From Paenibacillus sp. J5C2022 (lineage in GTDB: Bacteria > Bacillota > Bacilli > Paenibacillales > Paenibacillaceae): a stretch of 64,000 bases of DNA. The position numbers were made by a program, and so were the translations under genes. Below are positions 53,048 to 60,636 of the stretch, piece after piece. The notes beneath the pieces are model-generated. The model made no database searches. It was not told the origin of the DNA and saw nothing but the letters and a program-made list of their open reading frames with translations. The stretch is taken from positions 20,542 to 84,541 of the forward strand of contig NZ_JAOQJC010000034.1 of assembly GCF_025567625.1 (NCBI RefSeq), in the 5' to 3' direction. Position 1 is the first letter of the stretch. Each line of letters starts with the position of its first letter.

Positions 53048-53260
53048 GTACAGTTAGTGAACGCGAGTTATGACTTCATGGTACTCCAACTGGAAAAAGT
53101 ACAGCTAAATTAGTGGGTATGGAGCACATACACGGATATCGCAAAATTTAGTTACTATAAATCCATTTAAACTCATCTATCTGGTGCAATATAGGAAAAT
53201 AAAGGCTATAAATCCATTTCATCTACTGTCCAGTATCGCGCACCGCTCGCTAGCTACTGG
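53048..53260. repeat. Weak 51-bp repeat traces between the radical SAM and GntR genes
   Basis: GTACAG occurs at 53048 and 53099, and CTATAAATCCATTT at 53155 and 53206; each pair is exactly 51 bp apart. The copies are otherwise diverged. The remaining gap 53261-53481 carries the GntR promoter region and operator candidate; no gene is visible. Confidence 0.35.
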
Positions 53261-53420
53261 ATAGTTGGCAGCCCATTCTCCTTTACACGCCAAGGTGTCA
53301 GAGTGTTTTGCAATCATCCACAGACATCCGCGGACATCAGCAGTATAACTAACTATAGCAGAAAAAATGAAAAATGCTTGACAGTTGTAAGGGGTTCCAC
53401 GTAAAATTGGGGTGTGGTCA

Positions 53421-53435
53421 ATTGGGTGATCCAAT
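53421..53435. promoter_or_regulatory. Palindrome ATTGG-N5-CCAAT, candidate GntR-family operator
   Basis: A perfect 5-5-5 inverted repeat 47 bp before the GntR start. A 17-bp window over it (53416-53432) matches 13 of 17 bases of the reverse complement of 54216-54232, just upstream of the AtuA gene. The pair suggests the regulator binds both in front of itself and the operon. Confidence 0.45.
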
Positions 53436-53481
53436 TCAGATAACGCCAATTGAACCGTATTTGAAGTGAAAGGGCGCGCTT

Positions 53482-54180
53482 ATGACCATTAAGAAGATTA
53501 GATACCATAGAGTGTACGAAGATGTGATCGAGCAGATTAAAGGATTGATTGCAGAGGGCAATCTGGCTCCCGGAGATGTGCTTCCCACAGAGCGGGAGCT
53601 GGCTCAGGCGTTCGGCATTAGCCGGGGGACGCTGCGCGAAGCGTTCCGTATTCTGGAGCGGGAAGGGCTGATCGAGGCTAGGCCGGGCGGCGGGCGCTTC
53701 CTGAGCAAGGCGCTGGACAGCATGGAAGACAAGAATCGGATCATGGATAACATTGAGCGCGCGACGATAATAGAATTGCTGGAAGCACGGGAACTGTTCG
53801 AGACCGGTATTGTGGAGCTGGCTGCCGTACGAGCCACTGACGAAGATATCGCCGAGATCGAAGCCGCCTTCCGGAAGTGGGGCGAGATCGATGTGGAGGG
53901 CGAGAGCCGGTCGGCTCCTGATCAGGCGTTCCATCTGTCCATCGCCAAGGCTACGCACAATGTGGTGCTTATCAATCTGATCGAGTTCCATATGGATCTG
54001 CTGAAGCGCACACTTAGCAAGACGGCTGTCATTCCGGGGCGGAAGGAAGAAGTGTACGAAGAGCATCTGCTTATTCTGCAAGCCATCAAGGATCGGAATC
54101 CCGAGAAAGCGAAAAACGCACTGCTTAATCACTTGAGCAAAGTAAGAGCCAATATACAGAAAAACACCGTTACGAAGTAG
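53482..54180 (+). CDS. GntR/FadR-subfamily transcriptional regulator (FCD domain)
   Basis: 232 residues. The winged helix-turn-helix LAPGDVLPTERELAQAFGISRGTLREAFRILEREGLI (key part TERELAQAFGISRGTLREA) lies at about 28-65. The helical FCD effector domain covers 90-225; FHLSIAKATHN and HLLILQAIKDRNPEKAKNALLNHL carry the usual metal/ligand residues (D, H, H, H). Such regulators respond to sugar acids or other small carboxylates. It is the first gene of a co-directional set running to 63727, with a 103-bp gap before the next gene, so it probably controls it and itself. Only AAAGGG is present as ribosome site, a weak start at ATG 53482. Confidence 0.92.
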   Translation: MTIKKIRYHRVYEDVIEQIKGLIAEGNLAPGDVLPTERELAQAFGISRGTLREAFRILEREGLIEARPGGGRFLSKALDSMEDKNRIMDNIERATIIELLEARELFETGIVELAAVRATDEDIAEIEAAFRKWGEIDVEGESRSAPDQAFHLSIAKATHNVVLINLIEFHMDLLKRTLSKTAVIPGRKEEVYEEHLLILQAIKDRNPEKAKNALLNHLSKVRANIQKNTVTK

Positions 54181-54215
54181 AACAGGGGATAACCGATCCC
54201 CCTGACGCTTTATCT

Positions 54216-54232
54216 GGACCATCCAATTATCC
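54216..54232. promoter_or_regulatory. Second copy of the candidate GntR operator
   Basis: GGACCATCCAATTATCC is 13/17 identical, on the opposite strand, to the site at 53416-53432. It lies 51 bp before the AtuA start in the only gap of the operon's front half. Confidence 0.4.
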
Positions 54233-54283
54233 ACCTTACCAATTTTCCAGCTCTATCCATTACATGACAAAGAGGGATCGCAT

Positions 54284-55687
54284 ATGAGTACAGACATTTC
54301 CATACTATCGCCATGCGGCATGCTGGGCTACGGATTTCCGGAGAGCTCCTTCATGAGAGGCATTGAAGCCCGGCCGCACGGCATCGTCGTCGATGCCGGC
54401 TCTACGGATGCGGGTCCCCACAAGCTTGGCGCAGGCGTATCCATCGTCAGCAAGCGCGCCGTGAAGAAGGATCTGGAGCTCATAATCGGGCAAGGCGTAC
54501 CGCAGGGCATACCGGTTATTATCGGATCGGCGGGAGGATCAGGCGCGAAGGCGCATGTGAACTGGACATTGGACGTCATTGACGAAATTCTCCGGGAGCA
54601 GGGGCTGCAAGCGCGCATTGCCGTCATCTGGGCGGATTTCACGCAAGAAGAGATTCTGGCAGCGAATGCCGAGGGCAGAATCGCACCATTAAGTCGGAAC
54701 ATTCCATCTTTAACGGAGGAAATGATTGCGGATACAACCTCGATCGTCGCCCAGATGGGACATGAGCCGATTGTGGAGGCGCTCCGGCAGGGAAGCGAGA
54801 TTATCGTATGCGGCAGGGCGTACGATCCTTCTCCTTTTGCAGCGATTGGCATTTTTCACGGAAAGGACCCCGGATTATCCTATCATTTGGGCAAAATACT
54901 GGAATGCGGCGCGCTATGCGCCGAGCCCGGCACGACGAAGGACAGCATCCTGGGGACGATCGGCGACAATCACTTCACGGTACAGTCGCTGAATCCGATA
55001 CGCACCTGCAGTCCCAGCAGCGTGGCCGCTCACACCTTCTACGAGAAGGAGCATCCTTACATTCTTCATGGTCCCGGCTTCACGCTGGACCTGGAGCATT
55101 GCCGGTTCCGGGAGACGGCGCCCGGCGTCGTAGAAGTGACGGGCAGCCGTTACCTGCCCGGAGACAAAACGTTCATCAAGCTGGAAGGGGCACGGCTCGT
55201 CGCTTATCGCACCTTCGTTATCGCAGGCGTCAGAGATCCTATTCTGCTCGGAAAGCTGGAGGAAGTGGAGCATTATGTGCAGGAGCAGACGATGGAGTAT
55301 TATCGCGAGGTGCCTCGTGACGACTATAGCATCCGCTTCTACAACTACGGTATGAACGGGGTGCTGGGAAGCAAGGAGGCGGCAGCCTTCGGCGGTCATG
55401 AGGTTGGCGTGATGTTCGAAGTGATCGCGAAGACGCAGGAGCTGGCCAGCAGTATCTGCTCTACTGTTCGCTCCACTTTCTTGCATTACGGCTATGAGGG
55501 GCGCAAGTCGACGGCAGGCAATCTCGCCTTTCCGTTCGCTCCGAGCGATGTGGAGTTCGGACCCGTGTATGAATTTTCTATTTATCATCTGATGGAGATG
55601 CAAGACAATCCGTTCACGATACAGCATTGGGGAGGAGGATGGCACGATGACGCAGCTCGCCCAGCTAGCGAAAGTATTGCGAAGTAA
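54284..55687 (+). CDS. AtuA family (DUF1446) protein
   Basis: 467 residues. SPCGMLGYGFPESSF, VVDAGSTDAGPHKLGAG, GSAGGSGAKAHVNWTLDVI and GRAYDPSPFAAIGI are the conserved glycine-rich blocks of DUF1446/AtuA. AtuA was first linked to acyclic terpene degradation in Pseudomonas, but the family occurs in many other pathways and its reaction here is not known. It overlaps the DUF4387 gene by 41 bp; the pair usually occurs together and may form a complex. AGAGGGAT precedes ATG 54284. No signal peptide. Confidence 0.88.
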   Translation: MSTDISILSPCGMLGYGFPESSFMRGIEARPHGIVVDAGSTDAGPHKLGAGVSIVSKRAVKKDLELIIGQGVPQGIPVIIGSAGGSGAKAHVNWTLDVIDEILREQGLQARIAVIWADFTQEEILAANAEGRIAPLSRNIPSLTEEMIADTTSIVAQMGHEPIVEALRQGSEIIVCGRAYDPSPFAAIGIFHGKDPGLSYHLGKILECGALCAEPGTTKDSILGTIGDNHFTVQSLNPIRTCSPSSVAAHTFYEKEHPYILHGPGFTLDLEHCRFRETAPGVVEVTGSRYLPGDKTFIKLEGARLVAYRTFVIAGVRDPILLGKLEEVEHYVQEQTMEYYREVPRDDYSIRFYNYGMNGVLGSKEAAAFGGHEVGVMFEVIAKTQELASSICSTVRSTFLHYGYEGRKSTAGNLAFPFAPSDVEFGPVYEFSIYHLMEMQDNPFTIQHWGGGWHDDAARPASESIAK

Positions 55688-55970
55688 AAATTCCGGCCCG
55701 TTCGAGCTTACGATGGATGTGCTGTTCGACAACGAAGAAAGCTATTACAAAGTAAAGCGCTCCGGCGTCATTTCCAAGGATACGATATGCAGGATATATC
55801 AGATCAAGGAAGAGCAGATTCATCACCTTGTCTTCTTCGATCAGGCGCTGGGCTTCAAGGTGACGATATCCCGCGACGTGTCCTCCGGAACGGTCGGAGA
55901 CCGGGATGTATACGGCGCCCAGCAGCATGCGCCATTAATGACGCTGGACATCGGGGAAGAGGGGGGATAA
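55647..55970 (+). CDS. DUF4387-family protein
   Basis: 107 residues; LAKVLRSKNSGPFELTMDVLFDN and GTVGDRDVYGAQQHAPLMTLDI are the family's conserved start and end. Family members accompany AtuA/DUF1446 proteins, either as separate genes or fused to them. Start ATG 55647 lies inside the AtuA gene with GGGGAGGAGG before it, so its translation is coupled. Function unknown. Confidence 0.87.
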   Translation: MTQLAQLAKVLRSKNSGPFELTMDVLFDNEESYYKVKRSGVISKDTICRIYQIKEEQIHHLVFFDQALGFKVTISRDVSSGTVGDRDVYGAQQHAPLMTLDIGEEGG

Positions 55971-55974
55971 GCCG

Positions 55975-56868
55975 ATGAAGCTGCTTAGACGGATGCGGCA
56001 GGATTGGGTGCTGTATGCGATGCTGACGCCGCCGATATTATATTTCATCATCTTTCATGTTATACCGCTGTACGGCATGAAGCTGGCCTTTCAGGATTAC
56101 CGCATATTGGGCGATCACGTATGGGTCGGCTGGAAGCACTTCGACATTCTGTTCAGCTCGCCGGCATTCATGAACGTTCTGCAAAATACGATCGTCATCA
56201 GCTTGATGAAGATGGCATTCGTGCTGCCCATTCCGATCGTCCTGTCTCTGCTCATCAATGAGGTGCGCAGCTCCAAGTATCGGAAATTTGTACAATCCAT
56301 CGTCTACTTGCCGCATTTCCTGTCCTGGGTCGTCATTGCCGGCATATGGATCAGCTTGCTGGACCCCGCAACGGGCGGCGTGAACCTGATCGCGAATTTC
56401 TTCCAGCTGCCTTCCGTGGACTATATGACGAGCAAGGAGCATATTCGCTGGGTATTCGTCTTCTCGGAAGTATGGCGAAGCGCAGGCTGGGATTCCATCA
56501 TCTACTTGGCCGCCATTATGAAGATAAGCCCGGGATTGTACGAAGCCGCTCATATAGACGGGGCGACACGACTGCAGCAGATGCGCTATATTACGCTTCC
56601 GCATCTATATAGCACTGTTGTAACCGTCTTCATTCTGAATCTTGGCTTCTTCATGAATGCGGGCTTCGATCAGGTATTCAACTTCATGAATGATTCCGTC
56701 ATTAGCGTTGTCGATATTCTGGATACGTATGTGTACCGGATCGGCATCGTGAACGGCCAGTTCGCATATGCGACGGCTGCCAGCCTGTTCAAGGGCGTCA
56801 TCGGCATCGTTCTCATATTGGGTACGCATTTTATTTCGAAGCGCATTTCAGGCAAAGGCGTTTGGTAG
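55975..56868 (+). CDS. ABC transporter permease, LplB/YteP-like
   Basis: 297 residues, six transmembrane helices. DWVLYAMLTPPILYFIIFHVIPLYGMKLAFQDY is the characteristic opening of the LplB/YteP subgroup, and YEAAHIDGATRLQQMRYITLPHLYS is the EAA loop. It belongs with the MalG-like permease and the LplA-like binding protein following. This importer type usually borrows a general ATPase (MsmX-like) encoded elsewhere; none lies in this operon. GGGGGATAAGCCG precedes ATG 55975. Confidence 0.92.
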   Translation: MKLLRRMRQDWVLYAMLTPPILYFIIFHVIPLYGMKLAFQDYRILGDHVWVGWKHFDILFSSPAFMNVLQNTIVISLMKMAFVLPIPIVLSLLINEVRSSKYRKFVQSIVYLPHFLSWVVIAGIWISLLDPATGGVNLIANFFQLPSVDYMTSKEHIRWVFVFSEVWRSAGWDSIIYLAAIMKISPGLYEAAHIDGATRLQQMRYITLPHLYSTVVTVFILNLGFFMNAGFDQVFNFMNDSVISVVDILDTYVYRIGIVNGQFAYATAASLFKGVIGIVLILGTHFISKRISGKGVW

Positions 56869-56879
56869 GGGGGATGAAC

Positions 56880-57764
56880 ATGACGATGAAGAGAAGACGA
56901 CCGGAATGGTCCAAAATTATCATCTACACGCTGCTCTTTCTGCTGACGCTTACCGTCCTTGTTCCGATATTGAACCTGCTCGCCTTGTCGCTGACCGAGC
57001 CGAACCGCGCTCACTTGATGAGCGGTCTCGACATATGGCCGAAGGGCTGGTCCTTCGTCAATTACGAAGTGCTTATGAGCAATCCGCTCATAACGGGAAG
57101 CATTCTGAATTCGGTGTGGATTACAGGTGCGGGTACCTTCTTGAATTTGTTCCTGACGTCCATGGCCGCATATGTTCTGGGACGGACGGACTTCGTCGGC
57201 AAGCGGGTCGTGCTTGTGTTTCTAATCATCATTATGGTGTTCGAGCCGGGCTTGATTCCGGAGTACTTGCTGGTCAAGGATCTGGGCCTGCTGGACAGCT
57301 TTACTGCCCTTATCCTGTACAAAGCGGTCAACGTGTATTATCTGTTCATTCTGATGCGGTTTTTCCAGGACATTCCCGAAGAGATTCTGGAAGCTGCCCG
57401 GATCGACGGCGCCGGTCACTTCCGGACGTATACGGGTATGATCCTGCCGCTGTCCAAGCCGGGACTGGCCACGCTGGGATTGTTCTACGGCGTCTTCCAC
57501 TGGAATGAATATTTCCGGGCGACGATCTATATGACCACTCCCGACAAGTGGCCGCTGCAAGTTGTGCTGAGGCAGTTCGTCGTGCGCCAGGACAACACCG
57601 CGATTCTCGGAGTGCAGAATTTGTTCGGCGGCAGCGCCAATCTGGATTTCGCTTCCTTGCAGGCCGGTACGATCATTATTGCGATGGTTCCGCTGCTTAT
57701 CCTATATCCGTTTATATTGAAATATTATGCGAAAGGAGCGCTGGAGGGAGGAGTGAAGGATTGA
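56880..57764 (+). CDS. Carbohydrate ABC transporter permease, YtcP-like
   Basis: 294 residues from ATG 56880, with AGGGGGG 7 nt before it; earlier ATG 56874 and TTG 56862 overlap the ribosome site. IIYTLLFLLTLTVLVPILNLLALSLTEPN and EEILEAARIDGAGHFRTYTGMILPLSKPG (EAA loop) mark it as a LplC/YtcP-type permease. The C-terminus FILKYYAKGALEGGVKD is typical. It partners the 55975 product. Confidence 0.92.
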   Translation: MTMKRRRPEWSKIIIYTLLFLLTLTVLVPILNLLALSLTEPNRAHLMSGLDIWPKGWSFVNYEVLMSNPLITGSILNSVWITGAGTFLNLFLTSMAAYVLGRTDFVGKRVVLVFLIIIMVFEPGLIPEYLLVKDLGLLDSFTALILYKAVNVYYLFILMRFFQDIPEEILEAARIDGAGHFRTYTGMILPLSKPGLATLGLFYGVFHWNEYFRATIYMTTPDKWPLQVVLRQFVVRQDNTAILGVQNLFGGSANLDFASLQAGTIIIAMVPLLILYPFILKYYAKGALEGGVKD

Positions 57765-57769
57765 CCGCT

Positions 57770-57817
57770 ATCGAAGACTTTCGATGAAAGGCGAGCGTAA
57801 CCGAAAGGTCGGCTCGC
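57770..57817 (+). other. Two stem-loops between permease and binding-protein genes
   Basis: ATCGAA-GACT-TTCGAT (57770-57785) and GCGAGC...GCTCGC (57791-57796 with 57812-57817, an inner GAAA-type loop) lie in the 153-bp gap 57765-57917. Without T-runs they are more likely processing or stabilising structures that raise binding-protein mRNA over permease mRNA, a common pattern in ABC operons. Confidence 0.4.
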
Positions 57818-57917
57818 TGCCGGTTCAGCTTCATTCCGATGCAATTGAAATGCCTGTTCAAGGAAGATTAAGCAAGCTAGGCGAAGATATGAAATCATGT
57901 ACAAGGGGAGAAGGATC

Positions 57918-59435
57918 ATGATGAAAAAGATAAGCTTGGTGCTCATTATTGCGGTATTGACGATGGTTATGGCTGCTTGCTCGTCGGGCGGCAACTCCGG
58001 AACGGAAGGCAGCAAAGGGACAAATGGGGGGGCCAACGCCGGAGAGAAGCAAGGCGAAGGCGGCGGAGAAGAAGCCGTTACACTGAAAATTGTGTACAAA
58101 GATGAAGGCACTGCCAATCCCGTATCCGTGAAGTTCTTCCAGCAGCTGGAGGAGGGGCTGAAGAAAGACGAAGGGTTGAATGTCAAATTCGAGCTTGTCG
58201 ATGTGGCGCAAGGCAGCTATGCCGAGAACTTGAACCTGCTGCTGCTGAGCGGAACGATTCCGGATATTATCTACTTCCAGGGCGGCGACCAGCAGATGTC
58301 GCAGCAAGGGCTGCTGGAGGATCTGCGGCCGTACATTGAGCAGTCGACCTACCTGAAGGACATCATTCAGCCGCATAACGAGACAAGGCTGGAGAGCTAT
58401 CCTTACTTGCTGTGGATCAAGCCGCTCGCTCCGAAAGCGCCGGTTATCCGCAGCGATTGGTTCCAGCAGCTGGAGAGCTCCAAGGCGCTCGCGGATGACC
58501 CGACGATCGACAACTACTATGCATTCTTCAAGGAACTCGTCGAGAAGAAGCCGGGCGGCGACAAGCCGAGCTATGCAATTACGGCTGCAGGCAATATGGA
58601 TGAGATCAACTTTATTTTCAACGCCGCATTCGGTCTGGATAAGACTTGGCTCAAGAAGGACGACGGCACGTACGAGTTCGGCAAAGTATCAGAGAACGAG
58701 AAGGAGAAGCTGGCCTTCTACAATAAGCTCTACAATGAAGGCTTGCTCGATCCGCAATATATTACGAAGCAATGGGACACGAAGGAAGACGCTTTCTATA
58801 AGGGTGAGGCCGGCGTCATTACCGGTACAGCCGGCAAAGTCGTCGATCTGTACGACGGAAGAATGATGGAGCTTAACGGCAACGAGGCGGCCCTTACTGT
58901 ACTGCCGCCGGCGAAGGGCGTCTCGCAAGGCTTCGGCGCCACAGATGTCACCAAGGAATCTAGAGGACTTGCGATCTCCTCGCAGTCGAAGCATAAGGAT
59001 GCGGCGTTCAAGGTGTTCGACTACCTGGCGAGCCCGAACGGACAGAAGCTGGATCGTCTCGGCTTCGAGAACGAGCATTATGCGATGGAAGACGGACAGA
59101 TTGCTTTGAACGACAAATATTATGGCGAATGGTATGCACGATTCTGGGAGCCGATCGACTTCAAGAGCGATACGCCGCTGAAGACGCCTCTGCTGGGTGG
59201 ACCGGCTATGCAGACGCTTGAACTGGCTGCCGCTTACTATACGCCGGACAACAACTTCATCATTCCGGAGCAGTATGTGGCGAACTGGGATGCGATGAAC
59301 AATCTGTACAAGGAATATTCAACCGACTTCATTACCGGCAAGCGCAGCCTGAATGAATTCGACAAGTTCGTCGATGCGTGGCATGCGGCTGGCGGTACAG
59401 AGCTGACGAAGTATGCGAACGAGAACATCAAGTAA
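57918..59435 (+). CDS. Solute-binding lipoprotein, LplA-like
   Basis: 505 residues. Signal with lipobox VMAACS, then a Gly/Ser/Asn linker to about 55. VTLKIVYKDEGTANPVSVKFFQQLEEGL, LNLLLLSGTIPDIIYFQGGDQQMSQQGLLEDLRPYIEQS (part: GTIPDIIYFQGGDQQ) and TIDNYYAFFKELVEKKPGGDKPSYA are typical of the LplA/YtcQ group that serve the YteP/YtcP-type permeases. AGGGGAGAAGGATC is before ATG 57918. The substrate is not readable, but downstream enzymes suggest a ribosylated compound. Confidence 0.92.
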   Translation: MMKKISLVLIIAVLTMVMAACSSGGNSGTEGSKGTNGGANAGEKQGEGGGEEAVTLKIVYKDEGTANPVSVKFFQQLEEGLKKDEGLNVKFELVDVAQGSYAENLNLLLLSGTIPDIIYFQGGDQQMSQQGLLEDLRPYIEQSTYLKDIIQPHNETRLESYPYLLWIKPLAPKAPVIRSDWFQQLESSKALADDPTIDNYYAFFKELVEKKPGGDKPSYAITAAGNMDEINFIFNAAFGLDKTWLKKDDGTYEFGKVSENEKEKLAFYNKLYNEGLLDPQYITKQWDTKEDAFYKGEAGVITGTAGKVVDLYDGRMMELNGNEAALTVLPPAKGVSQGFGATDVTKESRGLAISSQSKHKDAAFKVFDYLASPNGQKLDRLGFENEHYAMEDGQIALNDKYYGEWYARFWEPIDFKSDTPLKTPLLGGPAMQTLELAAAYYTPDNNFIIPEQYVANWDAMNNLYKEYSTDFITGKRSLNEFDKFVDAWHAAGGTELTKYANENIK

Positions 59436-59462
59436 GACAATATGAGGCAAGGAGATTGAGCG

Positions 59463-60614
59463 ATGATATCTTTCCGGGATCGGGTAAGGGGCGTGGTGGT
59501 CTCCACCGCGCTCGGGGATGCGATGGGCGCGCCTGTCGAGAAGCTGACCTACGAGCAGATTAAAGAGCAATACGGACGCGTAGCGTCGTTGCGTACGAAG
59601 TGGTACAAGACGGATTGGGCGGAGGACGCTCGCCTGGGCCGAATGAGAGGACATGGCATCGTGACGGACGATACGCTTATGACGGTTGCGCTCATGAACG
59701 TCTACGGAACCGAGCGGAGACATCTGGACGCGTACGATATGGGCAATGAATTCGTGAAGGAGATCGCGTATCGTCCAACGTTCGTACCGGAGCTGAACAA
59801 GGAAGCTCCTGTCATGGACCGACTGTTCTATCCGGAGAAATACATCTTCATGCGTCATGTGCTGGCGAACTGCGATCCCCGGGAAGGCGGCATCGGCAAC
59901 ATGGTGAACTGCGGGGCGGCGATGTATATCGCCCCCGTCGGCATCGTGAACGCCGGCCATCCGAAGGCGGCTTACGACGAGGCGATTCTGTTCGCCATTG
60001 GCCATCAGAGCAGCTATGGACTGGAAGCGGCCGGAGTGCTGGCCGCTTGCGTCGCAAGAGCTTTCGAGGACGGCGTCACCGTCGACGACATCGTGGAGAC
60101 GGCGTTGCAGCTGGCCAAGGACGGCACGCGTGAGGCGATTGCGGAGCTTACCGCGGCGGCGCGCGAGCTAAAGCCGTATCGGGACGATATGGATCGGGTC
60201 GTGAAGACGTTCCAATCCATTATGCTGAAGTATTCCCCGATGGGAGACGACGTTCACCGCAAGCTGGAGAAGGTAGGCGTGCCGAGCAATCATTACACGC
60301 CCAGCCGTCTGTGGTCGATCGAAGAGCTGCCGATGGCGCTTGCGTTCATGGTACTGAATGACGGGGATTACTACCGGTCCATATGCGATGGCATTAACTC
60401 GGGCAGGGATACGGATTCCATCGGTGTCATGATCGGCGTCATTCTGGGGGCGATGTATGGCGTCTCTATCGTGCAGGACGACGATGTGGAGCTGCTGAAT
60501 GGGGCGAATCGGCTGAACTTGATTGGGATAGCGGATCGTTTCTGCGATGTGGCAATGGATATGATTACGGAGGATTTGGCGCTAAGCGACAAGAGAAAGC
60601 GGATGTTTCAATAA
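59463..60614 (+). CDS. ADP-ribosylglycohydrolase (DraG) family protein, first copy
   Basis: 383 residues. GVVVSTALGDAMGAPVEKLT is the family start; GIVTDDTLMTVAL and INSGRDTDSIGVMIGVILGAMYG carry the aspartates (TDDT and DTD) that bind two Mg2+ ions. Members cut N- or O-ribosyl bonds, classically removing ADP-ribose from proteins, but many act in nucleoside or glycoside catabolism. The conserved metal site predicts an active hydrolase. It has no signal peptide and lies between an importer and ribokinase. AAGGAGATTGAGCG precedes ATG 59463. Confidence 0.9.
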   Translation: MISFRDRVRGVVVSTALGDAMGAPVEKLTYEQIKEQYGRVASLRTKWYKTDWAEDARLGRMRGHGIVTDDTLMTVALMNVYGTERRHLDAYDMGNEFVKEIAYRPTFVPELNKEAPVMDRLFYPEKYIFMRHVLANCDPREGGIGNMVNCGAAMYIAPVGIVNAGHPKAAYDEAILFAIGHQSSYGLEAAGVLAACVARAFEDGVTVDDIVETALQLAKDGTREAIAELTAAARELKPYRDDMDRVVKTFQSIMLKYSPMGDDVHRKLEKVGVPSNHYTPSRLWSIEELPMALAFMVLNDGDYYRSICDGINSGRDTDSIGVMIGVILGAMYGVSIVQDDDVELLNGANRLNLIGIADRFCDVAMDMITEDLALSDKRKRMFQ

Positions 60615-60636
60615 GCGCAGGGCAGGAGTGGAGAGC

